A stretch of 34,595 bases of DNA from Agromyces mediolanus (GCF_014648575.1 NZ_BMRJ01000004.1:18052-52646), one strand, 5' to 3'; counted from the first letter of the stretch, positions 1 to 9,382 are shown. The notes: generated by a model not told the origin, from the sequence alone. Program-made: numbers and translations.

Positions 1-733
1 TGACCTCGGCGATCGCCTTCGTCACCTCGATGCCGCGGGGGCACGCCTCGGTGCAGTTGAAGGTCGTGCGGCAGCGCCACACGCCCTCCTTGTCGTTCAG
101 GATGTCGAGGCGCACCTTCGCCTCGTCGTCGCGCGAGTCGAAGATGAAGCGGTGCGCGTTCACGATCGCGGCCGGGCCGAAGTACTGGCCGTCGGTCCAG
201 AACACGGGGCAGCTCGACGTGCACGCGGCGCAGAGGATGCACTTCGTGGTGTCGTCGAAGATCGCCCGCTGGGCGACCGACTGCACGCGCTCCTTGCCGG
301 GCTCCGGGGCGGAGTTGGCCTGCAGGAACGGCTGCACCTCGCGGTAGCTCGCGAAGAACGGCTCCATGTCGACGATCAGGTCCTTCTCGAGGGGGAGGCC
401 CTTGATCGCCTCGACGTAGATCGGCTTCGAGATGTCGAGGTCCTTGATCAGCGTCTTGCAGGCGAGGCGGTTGCGGCCGTTGATGCGCATGGCGTCGGAG
501 CCGCAGATGCCGTGGGCGCACGAACGGCGGAACGTCAGCGAGCCGTCCTGCTCCCACTTGATCTTGTGCAGGGCGTCGAGCACGCGGTCGGTGGCGTACA
601 TCTCGACGTCGAAGTCCTGCCAGCGCGGCTCGGTGTCCACGTCGGGGTCGAATCGACGGATCAGGAAGGTCACCGTGAACGACTGGATGGCGTCGGCCTC
701 GGCCGGCGGGTGCTCGAGCGTAGCGGTGCTCAC
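1..733 (-). CDS. sdhB: Succinate dehydrogenase iron-sulfur subunit (3' end cut by window edge)
   Basis: This is the electron-transfer subunit of complex II. It carries electrons from the SdhA flavin through three Fe-S clusters to the membrane quinone site. About 244 residues are visible. The plant-type 2Fe-2S motif appears as CAHGICGSD followed later by a lone Cys (NRLACKT). The ferredoxin-like half has CILCAACTSSCP and then CRTTFNCTEACPRG, which supply the 4Fe-4S and 3Fe-4S ligands. The start is GTG at 733-731, one base after the sdhA stop (737-735), so the two genes are translationally linked. Only a few C-terminal residues should be missing, judging from the usual length of about 250. The gene is the last of sdhCDAB in this window. 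Confidence 0.97.
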   Translation of the reverse strand, partial: MSTATLEHPPAEADAIQSFTVTFLIRRFDPDVDTEPRWQDFDVEMYATDRVLDALHKIKWEQDGSLTFRRSCAHGICGSDAMRINGRNRLACKTLIKDLDISKPIYVEAIKGLPLEKDLIVDMEPFFASYREVQPFLQANSAPEPGKERVQSVAQRAIFDDTTKCILCAACTSSCPVFWTDGQYFGPAAIVNAHRFIFDSRDDEAKVRLDILNDKEGVWRCRTTFNCTEACPRGIEVTKAIAEV

Positions 734-734
734 C

Positions 735-2540
735 TCAGTACTTCCTCTCCATCGGCTGGTAGCGAGTGACGACGACCGGCTTCCAATCGAGCCGGATGTG
801 GTCGCTCGCGTCGGACGAGTGCGCGTCGCCCGACAGATAGGCCATCGTGTGCTGCATGAAGTTCTCGTCGTCGCGCTTCGGGTAGTCGTCGCGCATGTGG
901 CCGCCGCGGCTCTCCTTGCGGTTGCGGGCGCTCGTCACGACGACCTCGGCGAGGTCGAGCAGGAAGCCCAGCTCGACAGCCTCGAGCAGGTCGGTGTTGA
1001 AGCGCTTGCCCTTGTCCTGCACGGCGACGTGCTTGTACCGCTCGCGGAGCTCGGCGACGACGCCCGCGGCGTGCGTCAGCGACTCCTCGGTGCGGAACAC
1101 CTGGGCGTTGCGGTCCATCTCGTCCTGCAGCTCCTTGCGGATGGCCGCGATGCGCTCCGTGCCCGTCGAGTCGCGCAGGCCCGAGAGCAGCTCGCGGACG
1201 CCGGCGGCCGGGTCCGCGGGGAGCGGGGTGAAGTCGACCGTCTTCACGTACTCGACCGCGTTGCGGCCGGCGCGCTTGCCGAAGACGTTGATGTCGAGCA
1301 GCGAGTTGGTGCCGAGACGGTTCGAGCCGTGCACCGAGACGCAGGCGCACTCGCCGGCGGCGTAGAGGCCGGGCACGACGGTGGTGTTGTCGCGCAGCAC
1401 CTCGGCGGCGGTGTTCGTCGGGATGCCGCCCATCGCGTAGTGCGCCGTCGGCATCACGGGAACCGGCTCGTACACCGGGTCGACGCCGAGGTAGGTGCGG
1501 GCGAACTCCGTGATGTCGGGGAGCTTCGTCTCGAGCACCTCGGCGCCCAGGTGGGTGCAGTCGAGGAGCACGTAGTCCTTGTGCGGGCCCGCGCCGCGGC
1601 CCTCCGCGACCTCCTGCACCATGCAGCGCGCGACGATGTCGCGGGGGGCGAGGTCCTTGATGGTCGGGGCGTAGCGCTCCATGAACCGCTCGCCGGAGGC
1701 GTTGCGGAGGATCGCGCCCTCGCCTCGAGCGCCCTCGGTGAGGAGGATGCCGAGGCCCGCGAGGCCGGTCGGGTGGAACTGGAAGAACTCCATGTCCTCG
1801 AGCGGCAGGCCCTTGCGCCAGATGATGCCGACGCCGTCGCCCGTGAGGGTGTGGGCGTTCGAGGTGGTCTTGAAGATCTTGCCGAAGCCGCCGGTCGCGA
1901 AGATGATCGCCTTCGCCTGGAAGACGTGCAGCTCGCCGGTCGCGAGTTCGTACGCGACGACGCCGGATGGCTGGGGGACCCCGTCGACCTCGGTCATCAC
2001 GACGTCGAGCGCGTAGTACTCGTTGTAGAACTCGATGCCGAGCTTGACGCAGTTCTGGAACAGCGTCTGCAGGATCATGTGGCCCGTGCGGTCGGCGGCG
2101 TAGCAGGCCCGGCGCACCGGGGCCTTGCCGTGATCGCGGGTGTGCCCGCCGAAGCGGCGCTGGTCGATCTTGCCGTCGGGCGTGCGGTTGAACGGCAGGC
2201 CCATGTTCTCGAGGTCGATGACGGCGTCGATCGCCTCCTTGGCGAGGATCTCGGCCGCGTCCTGGTCGACGAGGTAGTCGCCGCCCTTGACGGTATCGAA
2301 GGTGTGCCACTCCCAGGAGTCCTCCTCGACGTTCGCGAGCGCCGCGGCCATGCCGCCCTGCGCCGCGCCCGTGTGGGAACGCGTGGGGTAGAGCTTCGAG
2401 ATGACGGCCGTCTTCGCGCCGGGGCCGGCCTCGATGGCCGCCCGCATGCCGGCGCCGCCGGCGCCGACGATGACGATGTCGTACTGGTGGTAATGAACGC
2501 CGTCGACGACCTGGGTCTCGGCGTGGGTCTCGCTGGTCAC
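735..2540 (-). CDS. sdhA: Succinate dehydrogenase flavoprotein subunit
   Basis: This subunit oxidises succinate to fumarate in the TCA cycle and passes electrons to SdhB. The 601-residue length is normal. The Rossmann FAD-binding motif is near residues 25-33 (IVGAGGAGM). The SHTGAAQGG segment carries the His (about residue 56) that binds FAD covalently. The catalytic region has HPTGL and TEGARGEG, and the C-terminal FAD motif is [20 protein letters not shown]. The start is GTG at 2540 with a clear AGGAG about six bases upstream. Seven bases separate it from the sdhD stop, and sdhB follows after one base, so co-transcription is near certain. Confidence 0.98.
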   Translation of the reverse strand: MTSETHAETQVVDGVHYHQYDIVIVGAGGAGMRAAIEAGPGAKTAVISKLYPTRSHTGAAQGGMAAALANVEEDSWEWHTFDTVKGGDYLVDQDAAEILAKEAIDAVIDLENMGLPFNRTPDGKIDQRRFGGHTRDHGKAPVRRACYAADRTGHMILQTLFQNCVKLGIEFYNEYYALDVVMTEVDGVPQPSGVVAYELATGELHVFQAKAIIFATGGFGKIFKTTSNAHTLTGDGVGIIWRKGLPLEDMEFFQFHPTGLAGLGILLTEGARGEGAILRNASGERFMERYAPTIKDLAPRDIVARCMVQEVAEGRGAGPHKDYVLLDCTHLGAEVLETKLPDITEFARTYLGVDPVYEPVPVMPTAHYAMGGIPTNTAAEVLRDNTTVVPGLYAAGECACVSVHGSNRLGTNSLLDINVFGKRAGRNAVEYVKTVDFTPLPADPAAGVRELLSGLRDSTGTERIAAIRKELQDEMDRNAQVFRTEESLTHAAGVVAELRERYKHVAVQDKGKRFNTDLLEAVELGFLLDLAEVVVTSARNRKESRGGHMRDDYPKRDDENFMQHTMAYLSGDAHSSDASDHIRLDWKPVVVTRYQPMERKY

Positions 2541-2547
2541 GTGTCTC

Positions 2548-2991
2548 CTAGGCGGCGCAGAACGAGGGGAGGAGGTCCGCCGGGGCGCCGGCGGGGCACG
2601 GGTCGAAGGTGAAGACCACGAGGGTGCCGAGCACGATGAGCACGGCGGCGGCCAGGAACAGCGCGAGCTTCATGAGCTTCTGCGCCGTGCCCGGCTTGGT
2701 GTAGTCGTTCACGATGGTGCGCATGCCGTTCGCGCCGTGGATGAGGGCGAGCCAGAGCATCGCGACATCCCACCACTGCCAGAACGGGTCGGCCCACTTG
2801 CCGCCGACGAAGCCGAAGTCGATGGCCTTGACGCCGTCGCCCAGCATGAGGTTGACGAACAGGTGGGTGAAGATCAGCACGATGAGCACGACGCCCGAGA
2901 CGCGCATGTAGATCCAGCCCCACTTCTCCAGGTTCACGCCGCGCTTGGGCGCGGGGCGGACCGGGGTGCGGGGTGCTTCGATGGTGGTCAC
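2548..2991 (-). CDS. sdhD: Succinate dehydrogenase membrane anchor subunit
   Basis: This is a hydrophobic anchor of complex II, 147 residues with three membrane helices: roughly residues 30-52 ([17 protein letters not shown]), 75-95 ([16 protein letters not shown]) and 108-132. The His in FTHLF and the LIHGANGMR segment sit where SdhD heme and quinone ligands are expected. The start is GTG at 2991-2989. It begins 11 bases after the sdhC stop and is followed by sdhA. The identification rests on position and helix pattern as well as sequence, because anchor subunits are poorly conserved. Confidence 0.93.
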   Translation of the reverse strand: MTTIEAPRTPVRPAPKRGVNLEKWGWIYMRVSGVVLIVLIFTHLFVNLMLGDGVKAIDFGFVGGKWADPFWQWWDVAMLWLALIHGANGMRTIVNDYTKPGTAQKLMKLALFLAAAVLIVLGTLVVFTFDPCPAGAPADLLPSFCAA

Positions 2992-3002
2992 GCTCGCACT
3001 CC

Positions 3003-3425
3003 TCAGTGGCTGAAGACGTTGATCAGGTGGCGCGGGGTGAAGGCGAGCATCGTCACGACCCAGAGGGCGATGACGATCCAGAACAGCACCTTCTGGTGGC
3101 GCGTGGCCCAGGTCCAGAAGTCGACCAGGATGATGCGCAGGCCGTTCAGGGCGTGGAACACGATCGCGCCGACGAGGGCGACCTCGCCGAGCCCCATGAT
3201 CGGGGTCTGGTACGTGCCGATCACCGCGTTGTACGCCTCGGGGGAGACCCGGACGAGCGCGGTGTCAAGGATGTGCACCAGCAGGAAGAAGAAAATGGCG
3301 ACACCCGTGATGCGGTGCAGCACCCAAGACCACATTCCCTCGCGGCCGCGATACAGCGTGCCGCCCGGCTTCTGCTTCGCCGGCTTTTCGGGTGCGGTCA
3401 GGGTTCCTGCCGAGGACTCTGGCAT
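3003..3425 (-). CDS. sdhC: Succinate dehydrogenase cytochrome b556 subunit
   Basis: This is the first gene of the sdh operon. It anchors SdhAB and carries heme b and the quinone site. The protein has 140 residues with the family signature WSWVLHRITG near residues 33-42, followed by a first helix containing LLVH. A second helix ends in VFHALNGLRIILVDF, whose His is the usual axial heme ligand. A third helix is FWIVIALWVVTMLAF. I chose ATG at 3425 over an in-frame TTG at 3431, because the GGGAGGG ribosome site ends about seven bases before the ATG but abuts the TTG. Confidence 0.94.
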   Translation of the reverse strand: MPESSAGTLTAPEKPAKQKPGGTLYRGREGMWSWVLHRITGVAIFFFLLVHILDTALVRVSPEAYNAVIGTYQTPIMGLGEVALVGAIVFHALNGLRIILVDFWTWATRHQKVLFWIVIALWVVTMLAFTPRHLINVFSH

Positions 3426-3479
3426 GAACAACCCTCCCTGGCTGTGTGACGATCGGCCCGTGACGAGCGGGCGCGTCGA

Positions 3480-3506
3480 GGCGCAATGCGCCCTGTGCCG
3501 AGTCTA
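3480..3506 (-). promoter_or_regulatory. Candidate sdh promoter box and leader palindrome
   Basis: The 161-bp divergent gap between sdhC and the guanylyltransferase gene should hold the sdh promoter. On the minus strand a TAGACT hexamer (3506-3501) could be the -10 box, giving a leader of roughly 70 bases. Just downstream is a 13-bp inverted repeat, GGCGCAATGCGCC (3480-3492), placed well for a repressor or a small RNA hairpin. No good -35 box is seen. This is inference from motif and position. Confidence 0.35.
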
Positions 3507-3574
3507 GACCCGTGCCGCTCGCCACGCGGGTTAGGGCATCCTTAGCCGATCGCCACGGCGGAGTGCGCTCCGGC

Positions 3575-3580
3575 TATCCT
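3575..3580 (+). promoter_or_regulatory. Leaderless promoter -10 box of the guanylyltransferase gene
   Basis: TATCCT ends exactly six bases before the ATG at 3587 and no Shine-Dalgarno sequence is present. The transcript would therefore start at or next to the start codon. This supports ATG 3587 over an upstream in-frame ATG at 3512. Confidence 0.6.
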
Positions 3581-3586
3581 GGGCTG

Positions 3587-4702
3587 ATGCCAGCGAAGCT
3601 CGACCGGTTCTACGCCGTGATCCCCGCCGGGGGCATCGGCTCCCGCCTGTGGCCGCTCTCGCGCGCCGACGCGCCGAAGTTCCTGCACGACCTCACCGGA
3701 TCCGGGCAGACCCTCCTCAAGGACACCTGGGACCGCCTCGCGCCGCTGTCCGGCGAGCAGCGGGTGATGGTCGTCACGGGCCGCGCGCACCGCGCCGCCG
3801 TCGAGGCGCAGCTGCCCGAGCTCGCCGACGAGAACGTCGTGCTCGAGAGTGAGCCGCGCGACTCGACGGCCGCCATCGGCCTCGCCGCGGCGATCCTCGA
3901 ACGACGCGAGCCCGGCGTCATCGTCGGCTCCTTCGCCGCCGACCACGTCATCTCGGGCGACGCGCTCTTCCAGCACGCCGTCACGCAGGCGGTCGCCGCC
4001 GCCGAGGCGGGCTACATCGCGACGATCGGCATCACCCCGACGGAACCCGCGGTCGGCTTCGGCTACATCGAGTGCGGCGACCGGCTCGAGGTGGCCGGCG
4101 CCGACGACGTCGAGGCCGTGTCGAGCTTCGTCGAGAAGCCCGACCTCGCGACCGCCAAGCGCTACCTCGCCGGCGGCCGGCACCTCTGGAACGCGGGCAT
4201 GTTCATCGCCCGGGCCGACCAGCTGCTCGCCGAGATCGAGCGCAACAAGCCCGAGCTGCACGCCGGGCTCGTCGAGCTCGCCGCCGCCTGGGACGACCCC
4301 GCGACCCGCGGGCCCGCCGTCGACCGCATCTGGCCGAAGCTCGAGAAGATCGCGATCGACTACTCCGTCGCCGAGCCGGCCGCGGAGGCGGGCCGGCTCG
4401 CCGTCGTGCGCGGGCACTTCCAGTGGGACGACGTCGGCGACTTCGCCTCGCTCGCGAAGCTGAACACCGCGGGCCGCTCCGGTGAGCTCGCGATCCTCGG
4501 CGAGGGCGCGCGGGTGCTCGCCGACGCGTCGAGCGGCATCGTCGTGAGCCGCTCCAAGCGCGTGATCAGCCTGATCGGCGTGCACGATATCGTCGTCGTG
4601 GACACGCCCGACGCGCTGCTCGTCACCACGAGCGAGCACGCCCAGCGGGTCAAAGCGGTCGTCGACGCCCTGCGGCTCGGCGGCTCGAGCGACGTGCTCT
4701 AG
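3587..4702 (+). CDS. manC: Mannose-1-phosphate guanylyltransferase
   Basis: It makes GDP-mannose from mannose-1-phosphate and GTP, for mannosylated lipids, glycans and glycoproteins. The nucleotidyltransferase signature AGGIGSRLWPLSR, with PKF following, is near residues 12-30. The sugar-binding FVEKPD and WNAGMF segments lie in the middle. At 371 residues it has only the nucleotidyltransferase domain and lacks the isomerase domain of bifunctional enzymes, which is normal in Actinobacteria. The reading frame opens 25 codons earlier, but the leaderless -10 box favours ATG 3587. It is divergent from sdh and 57 bp ahead of the first BMP lipoprotein gene, with no obvious functional link to either. 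Confidence 0.92.
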   Translation: MPAKLDRFYAVIPAGGIGSRLWPLSRADAPKFLHDLTGSGQTLLKDTWDRLAPLSGEQRVMVVTGRAHRAAVEAQLPELADENVVLESEPRDSTAAIGLAAAILERREPGVIVGSFAADHVISGDALFQHAVTQAVAAAEAGYIATIGITPTEPAVGFGYIECGDRLEVAGADDVEAVSSFVEKPDLATAKRYLAGGRHLWNAGMFIARADQLLAEIERNKPELHAGLVELAAAWDDPATRGPAVDRIWPKLEKIAIDYSVAEPAAEAGRLAVVRGHFQWDDVGDFASLAKLNTAGRSGELAILGEGARVLADASSGIVVSRSKRVISLIGVHDIVVVDTPDALLVTTSEHAQRVKAVVDALRLGGSSDVL

Positions 4703-4759
4703 CCCGACCGGGCCGGCAGCGGAGCCCCGCGGGGCGCGAGAGATGGGGGAGGCGGACGG

Positions 4760-5818
4760 ATGACCCGACGCACTCGGTTCGGATTCGGCGCCGTGCTGGC
4801 CGCGGCATCCCTGGTCCTCGTGGCGTGCGCCCCGGCGCCCGCCGGCGACGGCGGGACGCAGAGCGAGGCCTGCGTGCGCATGGTGACCAACTCCGGCGGT
4901 CTCGAGGACCGCTCGTTCAACCAGTCGAGCTGGGAGGGGCTGCAGCAGGCCCAGACCGAGTACGGCATCGAGGCCGAGGCGATCGTCTCGACCGGCGAGA
5001 CCGACCTCGCCCCGAACGTGCAGCAGGCCGTCGACAGCGGCTGCGGGCTCGTCGTGACGGTGGGCTGGGAGCTCGCCGAGGCGACGACCGACCAGGCCGG
5101 CAAGAACCCCGATCTCGCCTTCGCGATCGTCGACGAGACGGTCGAGGGCGACAACATCAAGCCCGTCGTCTTCGACACCGCCCAGGCGGCGTTCCTCGCC
5201 GGCTACCTCGCGGCCGGCGTCTCGAAGACCGGGGTCGTCGCGACCTTCGGCGGCGGCAACCAGCCGCCCGTGACGCTCTTCATGGACGGCTTCGCCGACG
5301 GCGTCGCGAAGTACAACGAGGTGCACGGCGCGACGGTGCGCCTGCTCGGCTGGGACAAGGCCGCGCAGGACGGCGCGTTCACCGGCGACTTCGAGGACAT
5401 CAACAAGGGCAAGGCGCTCACCGAGGGCTTCATCGACCAGGGCGCCGACGTGATCCTCCCGGTCGCGGGCCAGGTCGGCGAGGGCGCCGCCTCGGCCGCC
5501 GTCGAGCGCGGCGGGGTGTCGGTGATCTGGGTGGACAGCGACGGCTACGAGACGCTCGCCGCCCAGTACCGCCCCGTCATCCTCACGAGCGTGCTGAAGA
5601 ACACGCAGGACGCGATGGTGCAGATCGTCGGCGAGGTGCTCGACGACGCGTTCACGAACGAGCCGTACGTCGGCACGCTCGAGAACGGCGGCGTCGAGAT
5701 CGCGCCCTACCACGACCTCGCGCCGCTCGTCAGTACGGAGCTGGACGCCGAGATCGACGGGCTGCGTCAGCAGATCATCTCCGGCGAGCTCGAGATCACC
5801 TCCCCGAGCGCCCCCTGA
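4760..5818 (+). CDS. BMP family nucleoside-binding lipoprotein (copy 1)
   Basis: This is a substrate-binding lipoprotein of the Bmp/PnrA/Med family, the extracellular receptor of a nucleoside ABC importer. The signal peptide ends in a lipobox, LVAC, with acylated Cys23. Family hallmarks follow: GGLEDRSFNQSSWEGL, VTVGW, KPVVFDTAQAAFLAGYLAA, FMDGFADGV and a C-terminal VGTLENGGVEIAPYHD. GGGGGAGG lies about six bases before the ATG. It closely resembles the second BMP protein (6602-7699) in the same motifs, so the pair looks like a tandem duplication now split by the GIY-YIG/repeat block. Purine nucleosides are the likely ligands, inferred from family and neighbours. Confidence 0.93.
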   Translation: MTRRTRFGFGAVLAAASLVLVACAPAPAGDGGTQSEACVRMVTNSGGLEDRSFNQSSWEGLQQAQTEYGIEAEAIVSTGETDLAPNVQQAVDSGCGLVVTVGWELAEATTDQAGKNPDLAFAIVDETVEGDNIKPVVFDTAQAAFLAGYLAAGVSKTGVVATFGGGNQPPVTLFMDGFADGVAKYNEVHGATVRLLGWDKAAQDGAFTGDFEDINKGKALTEGFIDQGADVILPVAGQVGEGAASAAVERGGVSVIWVDSDGYETLAAQYRPVILTSVLKNTQDAMVQIVGEVLDDAFTNEPYVGTLENGGVEIAPYHDLAPLVSTELDAEIDGLRQQIISGELEITSPSAP

Positions 5819-5822
5819 CCCC

Positions 5823-5947
5823 GGTTCCCTGAGCCCGTCGAAGGGCTGGTTCCCTGAGCCCGTCGAAGGGTTGGTTCCCTGAGCTTGTCGAAGGGTTGGT
5901 TCCCTGAGCTTGTCGAAGGGTTGGTTCCCTGAGCTTGTCGAAGGGAA
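5823..5947 (+). repeat. Five tandem 25-bp repeats, core CCCTGAGCTTGTCGAAGGG
   Basis: Five head-to-tail 25-bp units start at 5823, 5848, 5873, 5898 and 5923. Each is GGTT, then the 19-base core, then two joining bases. Units 1 and 2 have CC where units 3 to 5 have TT in GAGC-NN-GTCGAAGGG. The core has short complementary ends (CCCT/AGGG), so each unit or junction could form a small hairpin. The array starts just after copy 1 of the BMP gene and ends 10 bp from the GIY-YIG stop codon. The opposite orientation of the same core appears three times on the other side of that gene. There are no unique spacers, so it is not a CRISPR array. Confidence 0.95.
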
Positions 5948-5957
5948 TGGAGTGAGC

Positions 5958-6254
5958 TCACCCGACATCCTTCCGCTGGCGCCCGCGCGCGAGCCCCGGC
6001 AGCTCCGAACCGCGCCCCTCGATTAGCGCGAGCTTCTTCGCACGCCCCCATCCCTGCACCTGCTTCTCGCGCTCGTAGGCCTGCGCGACGGTCGGCCACT
6101 CCTCGCAGTAGACGAGCGTGACCGGACGATGGCGGCGAGTGAAGTTCGCCCCGAGGCCGGCGTTGTGCTCGGCGACGCGGAACTCGACGTCGCCGTTGGT
6201 CGAGCCCGAGTAGAAGGCGCCGCCGGTGCAGCGCACGATGTACATCCATGGCAT
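5958..6254 (-). CDS. Small GIY-YIG family nuclease
   Basis: This is a 98-residue single-domain GIY-YIG protein of the UPF0213/YhbQ type. The core motif is MYIVRC followed by FYSGSTN (the MYI...YSG variant of GIY...YIG). The expected Arg in EFRVAEHN comes next, then RRHRPVTLVYCEEW, and the Glu-bearing helix AQAYEREKQVQGWGRAKKLAL near the C-terminus. I place the start at ATG 6254 (MPWMYIV); ATG 6245 is the alternative. No good ribosome site is visible, and the open frame continues upstream into the repeat. It lies on the strand opposite both flanking BMP genes, between two repeat clusters of opposite orientation. A role in repeat mobilisation or repair is inference; the biological substrate of this family is unclear. 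Confidence 0.85.
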   Translation of the reverse strand: MPWMYIVRCTGGAFYSGSTNGDVEFRVAEHNAGLGANFTRRHRPVTLVYCEEWPTVAQAYEREKQVQGWGRAKKLALIEGRGSELPGLARGRQRKDVG

Positions 6255-6601
6255 GGGCTGATCGTGCCCGACGAGCGCGGCCTGCGCCGGGCGGCGGGAT
6301 GGCCCGGGGATGGGCGAGTGCGCGAGGGCGCTGTGGAGGACGAGACCCTTCGACAAGCTCAGGGGGCCAGAGGCCTGGACAGGATCGGGGAACCAACCCC
6401 TTCGACAAGCTCAGGGGACGAGCCCCTTCGACGAGCTCAGGGAGCCCGGGGGCCGTGCTCATATGAGCAGAATGTCGCGTCTTGATAACCATTGACGCTG
6501 CGGCTCTTCGCGCCCGAGGCATCCGGCGCAACATTCGGTAACGTAACGACGATCAGCCCCCTGCGAGAAGGCGGGGGCCTCTCACGTCTTTGGAGGACAC
6601 T
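6255..6601. other. 347-bp intergenic region: GIY-YIG upstream, repeats and BMP2 leader
   Basis: No gene is supported here. After the three repeat copies there is a perfect 12-bp palindrome GCTCATATGAGC (6457-6468), then an AT-richer stretch. TAACGT (6539-6544) is a possible -10 box for the downstream lipoprotein gene, though no convincing -35 is seen. Next comes a hairpin with GCCCCC (6556-6561) pairing with GGGGGC (6573-6578) in what would be the leader. A strong GGAGG (6592-6596) sits five bases before GTG 6602. Confidence 0.55.
6346..6442 (-). repeat. Three dispersed repeat copies, inverted relative to 5823-5947
   Basis: The core CCCTTCGACAAGCTCAGGG reads on the plus strand at 6346-6364 and 6398-6416. 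A one-base variant (CGACGAGCTC) is at 6424-6442. This is the reverse complement of the core in the tandem array on the other side of the GIY-YIG gene, so the gene is bracketed by inverted copies. Spacing here is irregular (about 52 bp, then 26 bp), unlike the 25-bp array. Confidence 0.93.
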
Positions 6602-7699
6602 GTGAAGGTCACGACCAAGAAGGCCGCCATCGGCGGCCTCGCGCTGCTCAGCAGCGCCGCGCTGCTCGCCGGCTGCGCCTCGGCTCCCGAAGAGGGCGGC
6701 TCGGGCAGCGGCGAGGCGATCGACTTCCTCCCCTGCATGGTCTCGGACGCCGGCGGCTTCGACGACAAGTCCTTCAACCAGCTCGGCTTCGAGGGCATCA
6801 CCAAGGCCGCCGACGAGCTCGGCGTCGAGGTCAAGACGGTCGAGTCGAAGGACGAGACCGAGTACGCGCCGAACCTCACCAGCCTCGTCGACCAGGGCTG
6901 CGACCTGATCGTCACGGTCGGCTTCGCGCTCTCCGCCGCGACCGTCGAGTCCGCCACCGCGAACCCGGACGTCGAGTACGTCATCATCGACGACGCGGCC
7001 GACAACGACTTCGACGGCAAGACCGACGCCGAGAACATCAAGCCGATCCTCTTCGACACCGCGCAGGCCGCGTTCCTCGCCGGCTACGCCTCGGCCGACT
7101 ACACGAAGACGAACGTCGTGGGCACCTACGGCGGCATGAACTTCCCGACCGTCTCGATCTTCATGGACGGCTTCGCCCAGGGTGTCGACTACTACACCCA
7201 GGAGAAGGGCAAGGCCGTCAAGGTCGTCGGCTGGGACCGCGCCGCGCAGGACGGCTCCTTCACCGGCGGCTTCGAGGCGAACGACACCGCTCGCCAGACC
7301 GCCCAGGCCCTGATCGACCAGAACATCGACGTGCTGCTGCCCGTCGGCGGCCCGATCTACCAGTCGGGTGCCGCCGCGGTCCGCGACTCCGGTCGTGACA
7401 TCGCGATGGTGGGCGTCGACGCCGACCTCACCCAGACCGACCCCTCGGTCGCCGACCTCATCCTGACCTCGATCCTCAAGGGCATCGACGTCGCGACGTA
7501 CGACTCGGTCCTCGCGGCCGGCAAGGGCGACTTCGACGCGACCCCGTACGTGGGCACGCTGGAGAACGACGGCGTCGGCATGGCTCCGTTCCACGACTTC
7601 GAGTCCAAGGTCTCGCCCTCGCTCCAGGGCGAGCTCGACGACCTGAAGGCGAAGATCATCTCGGGCGACGTCAAGGTCGAGTCCTACCTGGCTGGCTAA
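6602..7699 (+). CDS. BMP family nucleoside-binding lipoprotein (copy 2)
   Basis: This is the second Bmp/PnrA-type receptor lipoprotein (365 residues), directly upstream of the ABC ATPase and permease genes and therefore the probable main receptor of that importer. The lipobox is LLAGC with acylated Cys25. Motifs include DAGGFDDKSFNQLGFEG, VTVGFALS, NIKPILFDTAQAAFLAGYAS, FMDGFAQGV and VGTLENDGVGMAPFHDF. I chose GTG 6602 because GGAGG ends five bases before it; the in-frame TTG at 6590 overlaps that ribosome site. A large hairpin follows the stop codon, as expected when a binding protein is made in excess of its transporter. Confidence 0.95.
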   Translation: MKVTTKKAAIGGLALLSSAALLAGCASAPEEGGSGSGEAIDFLPCMVSDAGGFDDKSFNQLGFEGITKAADELGVEVKTVESKDETEYAPNLTSLVDQGCDLIVTVGFALSAATVESATANPDVEYVIIDDAADNDFDGKTDAENIKPILFDTAQAAFLAGYASADYTKTNVVGTYGGMNFPTVSIFMDGFAQGVDYYTQEKGKAVKVVGWDRAAQDGSFTGGFEANDTARQTAQALIDQNIDVLLPVGGPIYQSGAAAVRDSGRDIAMVGVDADLTQTDPSVADLILTSILKGIDVATYDSVLAAGKGDFDATPYVGTLENDGVGMAPFHDFESKVSPSLQGELDDLKAKIISGDVKVESYLAG

Positions 7700-7713
7700 G
7701 ACACGCCAGCCAT

Positions 7714-7747
7714 GATCGGGGAGGTCGGTACGCCGGCCTCCCCGATC
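7714..7747 (+). terminator. Long hairpin after the second BMP gene
   Basis: An 11-bp perfect stem (GATCGGGGAGG, 7714-7724, with CCTCCCCGATC, 7737-7747) encloses a smaller CGG/CCG hairpin. There is no T-tract, which is common for actinobacterial terminators. Weaker stems follow at 7759-7776 and 7793-7811 (GCGGGGCG-AAT-CGCCCCGC). It probably ends or attenuates BMP transcription before the ABC genes. Confidence 0.65.
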
Positions 7748-7821
7748 TGCTTCCCGCGGTGCGCGCGACGGCGCACGCGCCGCAACATCTGAGCGGGGCG
7801 AATCGCCCCGCCCCAACATCG

Positions 7822-7860
7822 GCGCAGCATCTGCTGCAGATGCTGTGCGCTCACTAGGAT
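7822..7860 (+). promoter_or_regulatory. Promoter of the nucleoside ABC genes with overlapping palindrome
   Basis: TAGGAT (7855-7860) sits seven bases before ATG 7868, fitting a leaderless or near-leaderless start. Directly upstream, over the expected -35 position, is a 12-bp-armed inverted repeat (7822-7833 with 7837-7848, one G-T mismatch). Its core is GCATCTGCTGCAGATGC. Its place over the -35 region suggests a repressor operator; an RNA hairpin is less likely because it lies upstream of the predicted start. Confidence 0.55.
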
Positions 7861-7867
7861 CAAGGAC

Positions 7868-9378
<1,511 letters not shown>

Positions 9379-9382
<4 letters not shown>

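Noticed and set aside
432..2612. A 726-residue open frame on the plus strand across sdhA
   Set aside because: It is antisense to the fully conserved sdhA and its translation is Arg/Val/Leu/Asp-rich shadow sequence, as expected in high-GC DNA.
4724..4735. Palindrome GCCCCGCGGGGC before the first BMP gene
   Set aside because: As RNA only a 4-bp stem can form once a loop is allowed, and such GC palindromes are expected by chance at this base composition.
5823..5947. CRISPR-like array
   Set aside because: The units are contiguous with no variable spacers and no cas genes are near; it is a simple tandem repeat.
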